A stretch of 30,547 nucleotides of DNA from Bacteroidales bacterium UBA6828. GTDB taxonomy: Bacteria; Bacteroidota; Bacteroidia; Bacteroidales; Paludibacteraceae. The stretch lies in the NCBI GenBank assembly GCA_002452095.1, contig DKEG01000061.1, positions 24,863 to 55,409 of the forward strand, in the 5' to 3' direction. The position numbers were made by a program, and so were the translations under genes. Shown here in pieces: positions 5,162 through 12,237 of this stretch (the first letter of the stretch is position 1; every line of letters starts with the position of its first letter). The notes under the pieces were generated by a model that was given only the letters and a program-made list of their open reading frames with translations, did no database searches and had not been told where the DNA came from.

Positions 5162-7110
5162 GTTTTTTGCACCATATATTTGCCTTCGACAGCAATAGCC
5201 CGCTGCTCTTTACGCAGTTCTATTTCTGGGCGTTTTTTGCGATAGTATATGCCGTGTTTGCGCTGATTATAGAGGCGTTTCCGAAAGCAAGAGGCAATGG
5301 ACGGCTTCACCTGCGCAACATATTTCTGCTTTTTGTCTCGTGGTTTTTCTACTACAAGACGAGCGGTATCTTTTTGCTGATTCTGGCATTTGTAACCTTG
5401 TCCGATTGGCTGATAGCCAAGCAGATATACCGCAACAAGACCACCGACCGAATGAAACGCGCACGTATGTGGCTGGTGCTCTCGGTAGCTATTGACCTCG
5501 GTTTGCTGGCATATTTCAAATACGCCTACTTCTTTACGAACATGCTCAACGACATGTTCGGGTGCCATATAGAGGTATTCGACCTGTTTGCCTACATCGG
5601 TAACGGGTTCTCCGAGAACGGGCGTTTTATGGTGGATAGAATTATCTTGCCCGTGGGCATCAGTTTCTATATTTTTCAGGTTATTTCCTATACAGCCGAT
5701 GTATTCCACGGACGCATCAAACCCGTGCGCAACCTATTGGACTTCGGGTTCTACGTATCGTTTTTTCCGCAGTTGGTGGCAGGTCCGATTGTGCGTGCGG
5801 AGGAGTTTATTCCGCAGTTGTACAAGCCGTTCCGCCTCAGCAAGAAACAGTTCGGACTGGCGGTATTCTGGATACTCAACGGACTGGCAAAAAAGATTAT
5901 TCTGAGCGACTATTTGGCAGTAAATTTCATTGACCGCGTATTTGAAAACCCGTTGCTGTTTTCGGGCTTTGAGAACCTGTTTGCGCTGTTTGCCTACTCG
6001 CTGCAAGTATATGCGGACTTCTCCGGCTATACCGACATCGCTATCGGTGTGGCAATGCTTATGGGTTTCTATCTGCCCAAGAATTTCGATTCTCCCTACA
6101 AAGCCGAGAACCCGCAGCAGTTCTGGCGCAGGTGGCATATATCGCTCAGCCGCTGGCTCAAGACCTATCTGTATATCCCGCTTGGCGGCAACCGCAACGC
6201 CACCTTCGGTACCTATTTTTGGATAGCACTGATTGCCTTGGTGGCATTGGTGCTGACAGGGTCGTGGGTAGCCGCGGTGGTGATTTTGACGATAGCAGTA
6301 GTGGTTTTATTAGTGGCAATTTTTCGTCCCGACCACCGCAAACTGCTCTATGCCAACCTGAACTCGTTTATCGTAATGCTGCTCGGCGGACTATGGCATG
6401 GGGCGAGTTGGAACTTTATGATCTGGGGCGGACTGAACGGTATCGGTATGATTGCCAACAAGTTCTGGCGCATTATGAATTGGCATGTGCGTATGCTGCT
6501 GATGACACTGCTCGCCGCTTCGCTCATTGCCGCCGACCGGATATGGGGCTTGCCCGCCCTGCGGCTGTTTATGGTATGGGCGGTTATTCTATGGATCGGG
6601 ACGGCAATGAGATACATCTACTACCTGACCTCCAAGACCTCCCCTAACCCCTTCTTCAAAGGATGGGCTTGTACACGTTCTGTTTTCCCCTCCTTTGGAG
6701 GGGTTAGGAGAGGTCGGGGCGTTCAGGCTATTTCCCGTTGTTGGGCGATAGCGCAAACCTTCACGTTTATCACGTTTACGCGTCTGTTCTTCCGGTCGGG
6801 CAGCAACCTCGACCCCGCGACGGCGAACCAAGAAGCGTGGGAGACGGCAACGAATATGGTCAATCAGATCGGCGGGGCGTGGAACTCAAGTATCATACCG
6901 CCTTTTCTATATGAGTACAGGGCGGTGGTGCTGCTTTTCGTTGCGGGCATGGCGATACACTGGTTGCCCGCCAAGTGGAAACAATGGTACCACATTCATT
7001 TTGCCATGCTGCCGCTATGGGCGATGATGCTGTGCGTGGTAGTAGCAGTATTTATTATATATCAGTTTGTTACGGCAGATATGCAACCTTTTATTTATTT
7101 TCAGTTCTAA
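5158..7110 (+). CDS. MBOAT-family membrane O-acyltransferase (AlgI/DltB type)
   Basis: A 650-residue polytopic membrane protein with roughly ten or more hydrophobic segments. The MBOAT signature regions are visible: FWRRWHISLSRWLKTYLYIP near 322-341 (H327) and LGGLWHGASWNFMIWGGLNG near 409-428, with the invariant catalytic H414. MBOAT proteins of this type pass acyl groups from a cytoplasmic donor across the membrane to an exported polysaccharide, peptidoglycan or teichoic acid. Here the acceptor is unknown, but the coupled SGNH protein is the usual partner. Residues about 491-522 are an insert encoded by a GC-rich palindromic repeat, lying between two predicted membrane segments; this partly explains the length, which is greater than that of AlgI (about 520). 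coaE begins 13 nt after the stop. Confidence 0.9.
   Translation: MSFLHHIFAFDSNSPLLFTQFYFWAFFAIVYAVFALIIEAFPKARGNGRLHLRNIFLLFVSWFFYYKTSGIFLLILAFVTLSDWLIAKQIYRNKTTDRMKRARMWLVLSVAIDLGLLAYFKYAYFFTNMLNDMFGCHIEVFDLFAYIGNGFSENGRFMVDRIILPVGISFYIFQVISYTADVFHGRIKPVRNLLDFGFYVSFFPQLVAGPIVRAEEFIPQLYKPFRLSKKQFGLAVFWILNGLAKKIILSDYLAVNFIDRVFENPLLFSGFENLFALFAYSLQVYADFSGYTDIAIGVAMLMGFYLPKNFDSPYKAENPQQFWRRWHISLSRWLKTYLYIPLGGNRNATFGTYFWIALIALVALVLTGSWVAAVVILTIAVVVLLVAIFRPDHRKLLYANLNSFIVMLLGGLWHGASWNFMIWGGLNGIGMIANKFWRIMNWHVRMLLMTLLAASLIAADRIWGLPALRLFMVWAVILWIGTAMRYIYYLTSKTSPNPFFKGWACTRSVFPSFGGVRRGRGVQAISRCWAIAQTFTFITFTRLFFRSGSNLDPATANQEAWETATNMVNQIGGAWNSSIIPPFLYEYRAVVLLFVAGMAIHWLPAKWKQWYHIHFAMLPLWAMMLCVVVAVFIIYQFVTADMQPFIYFQF
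6636..6715. repeat. Palindromic repeat inserted in frame in the MBOAT gene
   Basis: A long inverted repeat: 6636-6651 (GACCTCCCCTAACCCC) pairs with 6700-6715 at 15 of 16 positions. A smaller palindrome CCCCTCC-TTT-GGAGGGG sits at the right arm. It is translated without a stop codon, giving a peptide that starts TSPNPFFKG. The right arm matches the intergenic copy at 1122-1170 closely. Confidence 0.85.
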
Positions 7111-7123
7111 ACAGACAAACCAT

Positions 7124-7756
7124 ATGTTAGTAGGAATAACAGGCGGAATAGGCAGCGGAAAAACCACTATTGCGCAGGAGTTTGAGCGCTTGGGCTATCC
7201 CGTGTATAATACAGATATAGAGGCAAAGCGGATTATTGTTGCCAACCCGATGGTGCGCTCACAGATAGAGATGCTTTTCGGTTCGGATGTCTATGACGGC
7301 GACACCTACCGCACCGATATAGTTAGCAAGCAGGTTTTCCGTCACCCCGACCTATTGGAGAAACTGAATGCCATCGTCCACCCCGCCGTGGCTTTTGATT
7401 TGAAGAGGTGGGAGACCTCCCCTACCCCCTCTTTCAAAGGAGGGGGATTGGGTGGTGGCAGTCTCCGTTTTGTAGAATCCGCCATTTTGTTTGAGAGCGG
7501 ACTGAATACGCTATGCGACAAGGTGATAGCAGTTACAGCCCCCGACGATGTACGTATAGAGCGCACTCTGCAGCGCGACTACAACGGGTCGCACTCCAAA
7601 GAACATATAGCAGCAGTCCGCAACCGTATACAGGCACAGATGACGAATGAAGAGCGCACCAAACGCGCCGACATTATTCTCGATAATGACGGAACACGAC
7701 CTGTTCCTCTGCTTGCAGAGCAAGCATTGGAACAACTAAAATTCTCTATTCCGTAA
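7124..7756 (+). CDS. coaE: Dephospho-CoA kinase
   Basis: A 210-residue protein. It catalyses ATP-dependent phosphorylation of the 3' hydroxyl of dephospho-CoA, the last step of coenzyme A synthesis in the cytoplasm. The P-loop GGIGSGKT is at 7-14, followed by VYNTDIEAKRII and HPAVAFDL motifs and FVESAILFESGL of the CoA-binding region. The start at 7124 is chosen because it sits directly before the conserved LVGITGG strand; an upstream in-frame start would overlap the MBOAT gene by 44 nt. Residues 97-114 (ETSPTPSFKGGGLGGGSL) are an insert encoded by a palindromic repeat between the conserved HPAV and FVES segments; without it the length is typical. It is last in the SGNH-MBOAT-coaE transcript. 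Its presence there is probably only positional, since coaE is a housekeeping gene, but CoA is the ultimate acyl carrier for O-acetylation. Confidence 0.93.
   Translation: MLVGITGGIGSGKTTIAQEFERLGYPVYNTDIEAKRIIVANPMVRSQIEMLFGSDVYDGDTYRTDIVSKQVFRHPDLLEKLNAIVHPAVAFDLKRWETSPTPSFKGGGLGGGSLRFVESAILFESGLNTLCDKVIAVTAPDDVRIERTLQRDYNGSHSKEHIAAVRNRIQAQMTNEERTKRADIILDNDGTRPVPLLAEQALEQLKFSIP
7413..7465. repeat. Palindromic repeat inserted in frame in coaE
   Basis: A 53-bp imperfect palindrome: AGACCTCCCCTACCCCCTC on the left and GAGGGGGATTGGGTGGTGG on the right around a TTTCAAAG centre, with AGAC/GTCT outer ends. It belongs to the same family as the repeats at 1122-1170 and 6636-6715. It adds about 18 residues, rich in Gly, Ser and Pro, to the enzyme. 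Confidence 0.85.
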
Positions 7757-7824
7757 CCTTGCGGTATTTGCCCTCAATCAGAAGCATACCGGGGAGAATT
7801 TCACCTCCGGAGGTCTTCTTGAAA

Positions 7825-8850
7825 TCAGACGAACAGGAGGACGATATGCACCGCCATCAGAATCAGGCAGAAGAATGTACAGATATTGCGTGCCAGAAGC
7901 CAGCGGATAAGAAACCAGTCGATACCCGCCCTGACATACTTGTCCCAGTCGCCCATCGGTCCCATCCACCAGCGCGGTCTATCCAAGCAAGGCAATCCGT
8001 GGACAAAATGGTGGGTGGAATAGATGAGATAGAGCGACATCGGCAAGGTAAGCAGCGTAAGCAGATACCACGGACTCCACCAACCGAGGACGATGCCGAC
8101 TGCCAACATAACAAACGGCATCAAAGCGAAGACTGCCACAAAGGCAATCATACACGCGGGTGTGCGCAAGAGGCGGGCAAAAGTCATCTTGCCCAATTCG
8201 GCATCCGCTTTGACCTCCATAACCGAATGGACATAGACGATATTGACGACCAGACACGCCACCCCGACACTCATACAGAACATAGGCATAGAGAAAAGCG
8301 TTCCGGTCATAGCGGCTTGCACCCCGAGCATATTCAGGACACCGAACATTATACCAATGACCAGTTCGCCGAAGCCGTGGAAGCCCAGTTCAAGCGGCTT
8401 GCCGGAATAGTTGATACCGAAGAAGAGTCCCAAAACAGCATACAGAGCGATGCCGATAGCGGCTTGCCAACCATGCAGGAGCCATTGTGCGCCAAAAGCA
8501 ATCAAGCCCATAGCCGCAGCAAAAGCAAGAAAAGCGACCACAGCCCGCCCAAGATCGCGAATAGACGCCTCACCACTGCGGATATAGTGGCACTTCTCCG
8601 ATCTGGCACGGATACTAGTGGAGGACAAGTCGGCACGGATGCGGGAGTCGTGGCGGTAATCAAAATAGTCGTCGGCTAGGTTCATTCCGAGATGAGCGGC
8701 GCATACACCGAACAAAACGGGGAAAGCAAGCCACCAGACAAAGCCCGGTTGACCGATACAAAGCACGATAGCCGTAAGGCACGGAAGAGCCGACTGCGGT
8801 AGAGAGATACTGCGGCTGTTGCTGAGCCAAAAACGGATAGAGTGTTTCAC
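7825..8850 (-). CDS. UbiA-family prenyltransferase, probably menaquinone-type (MenA-like)
   Basis: A 341-residue polytopic membrane protein. The first UbiA aspartate motif is N57-L-A-D60-D61-Y-F-D64, and the second region is VHSVMEVKADAELGKMTFA near 218-236. About nine hydrophobic segments follow the family pattern. These enzymes attach a polyprenyl chain to an aromatic acceptor in the inner membrane; in anaerobic Bacteroidota the likely acceptor is 1,4-dihydroxy-2-naphthoate, for menaquinone used with fumarate reductase. The start is GTG at 8850, chosen because a strong promoter at 8877-8908 would start transcription near 8870. The longer open frame reaching 8940 would begin upstream of that promoter. 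The gene is convergent with coaE, 68 bp away. A heme or tocopherol-type prenyltransferase is possible but less likely. Confidence 0.72.
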   Translation of the reverse strand: MKHSIRFWLSNSRSISLPQSALPCLTAIVLCIGQPGFVWWLAFPVLFGVCAAHLGMNLADDYFDYRHDSRIRADLSSTSIRARSEKCHYIRSGEASIRDLGRAVVAFLAFAAAMGLIAFGAQWLLHGWQAAIGIALYAVLGLFFGINYSGKPLELGFHGFGELVIGIMFGVLNMLGVQAAMTGTLFSMPMFCMSVGVACLVVNIVYVHSVMEVKADAELGKMTFARLLRTPACMIAFVAVFALMPFVMLAVGIVLGWWSPWYLLTLLTLPMSLYLIYSTHHFVHGLPCLDRPRWWMGPMGDWDKYVRAGIDWFLIRWLLARNICTFFCLILMAVHIVLLFV

Positions 8851-8876
8851 TATAGAGATATTTTTCAATACAAGCG

Positions 8877-8908
8877 CAAAGGTACACTTTTTTCGGGAAA
8901 CAGGCAAA
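8877..8908 (-). promoter_or_regulatory. Bacteroidota-type promoter for the prenyltransferase gene
   Basis: On the minus strand TTTG (8908-8905), a 20-nt spacer and TACCTTTG (8884-8877) give a full consensus match. It fixes the likely start codon at 8850 by placing transcription initiation near 8870. Confidence 0.82.
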
Positions 8909-9000
8909 TACCCCCCGTAGTGCGCTTGGAGATTATGCATAAAAATTATGCATATTCCGTATAAAAAAGAGACTTACCCCCCTTATAAACTCCAATTCTT

Positions 9001-9037
9001 TCTACGTCCTTTCTACGTCTTTTCTACGTAATTGGTA
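9001..9037 (+). repeat. Iteron array 2: three TCTACGT units at 11-bp spacing
   Basis: TCTACGT starts at 9001, 9012 and 9023, and the last unit continues TAATTGGTATTA. The array is almost identical to array 3 at 27991-28027. It is flanked by ATGCAT-containing sequences (8935-8952 and 9062-9080). It lies in the gap upstream of the prenyltransferase promoter and downstream of the PepSY-TM gene. Confidence 0.85.
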
Positions 9038-9093
9038 TTATAAGGTAAGCAAACTGCATATAATGCATATTTTATGCATAAAGAAGGCTATAA

Positions 9094-9136
9094 AAAAAAC
9101 AGGCTATCCTACTTGAAGGAGGACAGCCTGTTTTTT
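9094..9136 (-). terminator. Terminator of the lipoprotein/PepSY-TM genes
   Basis: A 17-bp stem (9094-9110 with 9120-9136) with a 9-nt loop. The one non-Watson-Crick position is A/C in plus-strand RNA but a G-U wobble in minus-strand RNA, so the structure is built for the minus transcript, which ends in a U8 tract. Confidence 0.9.
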
Positions 9137-9155
9137 AGAGAACATATTCCAATTA

Positions 9156-9728
9156 TCAGAGCAGAATGAACAGCAGAGGGATAAGGATACCGACAAGGAA
9201 CTCGATACCGCCTATACCAACAAGGCCATGCTTACCCTTGAGCATAAAAATCCCCGTAAGAATGATAAGAATCAGCGAGACGGCGAATACATCGGAGAAG
9301 CACGTCCACGCCTTGCCCGGGTTGTAATGCAATTTGCTCAGACTGCCGAGAACATGGCGTTTCTTGACCTGCTCCAACGTGGCATTGCCTGTGGGCAAAT
9401 CCACCACCAAATTGCTATTGCCACGGAGGAACACCTTGAGGGTATTGTCGTCGGGGAAATAGTGCTGTATTTCCTGCCCCGAGACACCGCACACAGAGAG
9501 CCATGCGTCTATCTGTGCTTGATTGGCTGTTGCTTGCGTAGTGGGCGCGAACCGGTACTCGGTTCGTGTGATAGAGTACTGGCTGTTGAACGAGTTCTTA
9601 TGGTTGAGGGCAATGCCGCTGATGGCATACACAAGCAACATACCCGCAAACACATAACTCAGTTCGCGGTGAATGATACGAAACCACTTGCGTACCTTGG
9701 CACCTCTGCTTGCTTTCGTCTGTTCCAT
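9156..9728 (-). CDS. PepSY-associated transmembrane protein (PepSY_TM_like family)
   Basis: A 190-residue membrane protein. A positively charged N-terminus with WFRIIHREL is followed by the first membrane segment (about 24-41, ending in SGIALNHK). A periplasmic region of about 90 residues resembles a PepSY domain (45-135), with LHYNPGKAW next, and one or two more membrane segments follow (about 145-164 and 170-190). H20 and H43 flank the first membrane segment as in PepSY-TM proteins, some of which act in iron or flavin-linked reduction. I chose ATG at 9728; the upstream TTG at 9749 directly abuts the preceding stop codon and is less likely. It is the second gene after a lipoprotein with a Cys/His motif, so the two probably act together at the periplasmic face. 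The substrate is unknown. Confidence 0.75.
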   Translation of the reverse strand: MEQTKASRGAKVRKWFRIIHRELSYVFAGMLLVYAISGIALNHKNSFNSQYSITRTEYRFAPTTQATANQAQIDAWLSVCGVSGQEIQHYFPDDNTLKVFLRGNSNLVVDLPTGNATLEQVKKRHVLGSLSKLHYNPGKAWTCFSDVFAVSLILIILTGIFMLKGKHGLVGIGGIEFLVGILIPLLFILL

Positions 9729-9749
9729 AGTAGGGATAGCGCAAGCCAA

Positions 9750-10232
9750 CTACTCGGTGATGATTTGGTAGGAGACCGCCTCGGCATAGTAGCCCTTGAT
9801 AGCAGCCTTCTCCGTCTCACAGCCGTTGCCGTCGGTACCGTGTTGCTCGGCAGGGTTGTTGGCTGCTACAGGTTCGGGCTGTACCTCAAAAGCGTGAAGC
9901 ACACCCTTTACACGGACGATATTGTTGATACAAGCGGCATCAAAATTGCCCATCTTGGCTCCTTCGACACGCAAGATACGCGGACGGATAATGGTGTCAT
10001 TGTCCGTATAAACAGTATCGGACTGTGTCCCCATGAGGAAGGCTTTGCGTCCGCCGTGTTTGCAGAGGTGGCTGCATACGCCTTGGAAGGTGATGGTGTC
10101 ACCGAGTAGAGAATCAGCCTGCGCATAGACCTCGTCGATAGAATAGATTGTCTCTTGTTTTTCTGCGGTTTTGGAGCAGGATGCCAAACCGATGAGAGCC
10201 GCAAGGGCTGCAAAGAACATAAACTTTTTCAT
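9750..10232 (-). CDS. Small lipoprotein with a C-x-H-x-C-x-H motif
   Basis: A 160-residue protein starting at ATG 10232, with a clear lipoprotein signal (MKKFMFFAALAALIGLASC, lipid-modified C19). The mature part begins with a linker and then GDTITFQGVCSHLCKHGGRKAFLMG (continuing from about residue 44), in which C53, H55, C57 and H59 could bind a metal or a heme iron. The pattern of strands and the phrase RVKGVLHAF suggest an OB-fold like those of small periplasmic binding domains. I cannot name the family with certainty. It lies 21 nt upstream of the PepSY-TM gene, and the two form a transcription unit closed by the terminator at 9094-9136. A role in metal handling or redox chemistry at the outer face is an inference from motif and neighbour only. 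Confidence 0.7.
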   Translation of the reverse strand: MKKFMFFAALAALIGLASCSKTAEKQETIYSIDEVYAQADSLLGDTITFQGVCSHLCKHGGRKAFLMGTQSDTVYTDNDTIIRPRILRVEGAKMGNFDAACINNIVRVKGVLHAFEVQPEPVAANNPAEQHGTDGNGCETEKAAIKGYYAEAVSYQIITE

Positions 10233-10261
10233 ATTATTGAGATATTTTATTTTCATAACAC

Positions 10262-10301
10262 AATTGTGGCTGTCCTATACCACGATAGGACAGCCACAAT
10301 T
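10262..10301. terminator. Long perfect hairpin, probable terminator of the secreted protein gene
   Basis: A perfect 16-bp stem (10262-10277 with 10286-10301) with an 8-nt loop. It lies 13 nt after the stop of the secreted protein gene on the minus strand and 30 nt before the lipoprotein start. The U-tract is poor, so it may terminate weakly or protect mRNA ends. Confidence 0.75.
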
Positions 10302-10314
10302 ACCGTGCCAATTA

Positions 10315-11985
10315 TCAGAGTTGTTGTCCGAGTGCGTTGAAGAGTTGGTTGCCGCGACGGATATAGAGTTTGCCGTTGATGATGACTTTTTGTGCTTTGT
10401 CATCGTTTGCAGGAACGGTTGCCGGGACATTGTCTATAGGGGTACTTGGTGCGTTAGGCAAGGTCCATGCAACGAGCGTATTGTACCACTGGGTAGGTTG
10501 GTTGAAGGTTTGGTCTGCCAAAGTAACATTCGTATTTTTGAATGCACGGAAAGTCATCAGCAGCGTGTTTTTGTAGCGTGCAGCACTTGCAGTAACATTC
10601 GTCGCTCCTCCTTTAGCCAATTGCGTTTTATCCACAAATTGCAAGTCTGCGGTGTATTTGTACAGGTTGACGCCGCCACCGCTCGCGTAATTGATGGTTA
10701 GTATAGTATCTTTGCCAAACGTAACGATACCTGTATGTTGATTGAGGGCAGTATTACCTGCGAAAGTAGCATGCAGCAAGTTGCCCGTTGCAGCATCAAT
10801 GTGCATAATGATACCATCGTACATCTTGCCGGGAGCCGTGCCGCCACCTGCATATATCTCTGTGCCCTTAAACAGGATGCCATTCTGTATGCCGCCTACT
10901 ACAAAAATGCTGTTGCCGTCTTCCGCCCATGTCATTTGTTGCAGTTGCACGCCCTTGTTGCGGTCTCCTGCTGCGGCTTGTTGAACGGGTGCGATGTAGG
11001 AGCAAGTAAGGTTCTTGTCAAGTTGTGCCACAAGGATAGAGCGGTCGTTGATAAGAGCCTCTTTTTCTCCTAATTGGAAAGTCTTTGCTGCATCAGCGGT
11101 AAGGATATGCCCGACGACCATCAGTTTGCCATTCTTGTAGGACATATTCATAATTTGGTCAGCCGTTACTGTACCTGTTGCCGTCACGTGTGCCAGATGG
11201 TTGAAGTCTTTGTCGGTCTTGATAATGAACGAGTTGGAATAATTATTGAGATATTGCATATCCCCATCCCATTGTCCTGTATGCACGGCACGGAGGGTGT
11301 CAGTGCCGATGGCGATGTCCAAGGCTTGCTTGCCTGCGAAGTACAGGTTGCCCTCCTCGTCTTGTGCGATGGCAGAGATAGACGCTGCATCAGTAGCAGT
11401 TCCATTGGGTGCCACAGAGGCGGTGTAGAGGGTGGTCATCTTGGTGATTTTACCATTAGGAGTGATATTGACCAGTACAAGATGGTTGAAATTGGAGCCG
11501 GTGAACTTGGTCTTCAGGCTATGACTCTCTCCCGTAGCATCAACAAGGGTCAGGTAGGGAATCACTGTGTCGGTTAGTTGGTTCTTGTTGGTGAGGCGGA
11601 ACTTGAGTGCAAGCACTGCTCCACCGTCTGCTGTTGCACAGAATGCCGCATTGGAATAGTCTCCATCAGTGCTACGGACAGCCCAAATGAGATTGCCTTG
11701 CAGATTTACTTTTGTGAAGAGCAGGTTCTTGTTGAAAGATGTCCCCGTCCCATAATCAGCCCCTGTGAATGTCTCGCCTAAGAAAGTGGACTCGTCGGTA
11801 GCATTGATAGAGCCGGAATGTCCGAGTACGAAAGCATCTCCGCTACCATTGATTTGAATGTCGAAGATTTGTGTTTGCGGTTTGCCTGCCGGACTGACAA
11901 GCGATGAATACCAATTAAGATTGACATCGGTTGCCGATATGGCTGTGGCAACCAATAATGAAATGAGTAAAAGATTCTTTCGCAT
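10315..11985 (-). CDS. Secreted beta-propeller-like protein with C-terminal sorting tail
   Basis: A 556-residue protein. ATG at 11985 starts a clean signal peptide (MRKNLLLISLLVATAISA). The body has repeated strands of the kind IAQDEEGNLYFAGKQ, FDIQINGSGDAFVLGHSG and MTWAEDGNSIFVVGGIQ, each of about 40-60 residues, which suggests a beta-propeller of the SBBP or YVTN kind. No catalytic motif is visible. The last 25 residues (KVIINGKLYIRRGNQLFNAL and then GQQL) resemble the short type IX secretion C-terminal sorting tails of Bacteroidales, so it is probably exported through the outer membrane or held on the surface. A promoter and a leader hairpin precede it. It is divergent from a BspA-like gene whose product ends in a related tail. 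Confidence 0.7.
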   Translation of the reverse strand: MRKNLLLISLLVATAISATDVNLNWYSSLVSPAGKPQTQIFDIQINGSGDAFVLGHSGSINATDESTFLGETFTGADYGTGTSFNKNLLFTKVNLQGNLIWAVRSTDGDYSNAAFCATADGGAVLALKFRLTNKNQLTDTVIPYLTLVDATGESHSLKTKFTGSNFNHLVLVNITPNGKITKMTTLYTASVAPNGTATDAASISAIAQDEEGNLYFAGKQALDIAIGTDTLRAVHTGQWDGDMQYLNNYSNSFIIKTDKDFNHLAHVTATGTVTADQIMNMSYKNGKLMVVGHILTADAAKTFQLGEKEALINDRSILVAQLDKNLTCSYIAPVQQAAAGDRNKGVQLQQMTWAEDGNSIFVVGGIQNGILFKGTEIYAGGGTAPGKMYDGIIMHIDAATGNLLHATFAGNTALNQHTGIVTFGKDTILTINYASGGGVNLYKYTADLQFVDKTQLAKGGATNVTASAARYKNTLLMTFRAFKNTNVTLADQTFNQPTQWYNTLVAWTLPNAPSTPIDNVPATVPANDDKAQKVIINGKLYIRRGNQLFNALGQQL

Positions 11986-12016
11986 AGTTTTATTGTTTTG
12001 AAGTTTATACCTTGTC

Positions 12017-12037
12017 CTCATTACATTCTGTAATGAG
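12017..12037 (-). other. Stem-loop near the mRNA 5' end of the secreted protein gene
   Basis: CTCATTAC/GTAATGAG form a perfect 8-bp stem with a 5-nt loop, only a few nucleotides downstream of the expected transcription start (about 12043). Such a 5' stem can stabilise mRNA or bind a regulator. Confidence 0.6.
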
Positions 12038-12049
12038 AATAATGGACGG

Positions 12050-12080
12050 CAAAGTTAATGTATTTACACGAAATAGCAAA
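12050..12080 (-). promoter_or_regulatory. Bacteroidota-type promoter for the secreted protein gene
   Basis: On the minus strand TTTG (12080-12077), a 19-nt spacer and TAACTTTG (12057-12050) match the consensus fully. Confidence 0.82.
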
Positions 12081-12165
12081 ATAAGTTTTATAAATACCCA
12101 ATTTTAAGGACATATAATTATATTGTAACCCCCCCATTTCTGAAGCAAATACCTATTTTTAGGGA

Positions 12166-12196
12166 TTGTGTTCTTCGGTAGATAGCAGTAATTTTA
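12166..12196 (+). promoter_or_regulatory. Probable promoter for the BspA-like gene
   Basis: TTG (12166-12168), a 20-nt spacer and TAATTTTA (12189-12196), which differs from TAnnTTTG only at the last base. The leader would be about 35 nt. Confidence 0.45.
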
Positions 12197-12237
12197 CATT
12201 CTGTTTGAAAGGACAAAATATAAACAATCAATGTGAT

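Noticed and set aside
7759..8679. A 306-codon plus-strand frame opposite the prenyltransferase
   Set aside because: It is highly charged and His-rich without family features. The minus-strand protein has clear membrane segments and aspartate motifs, with a promoter in front.
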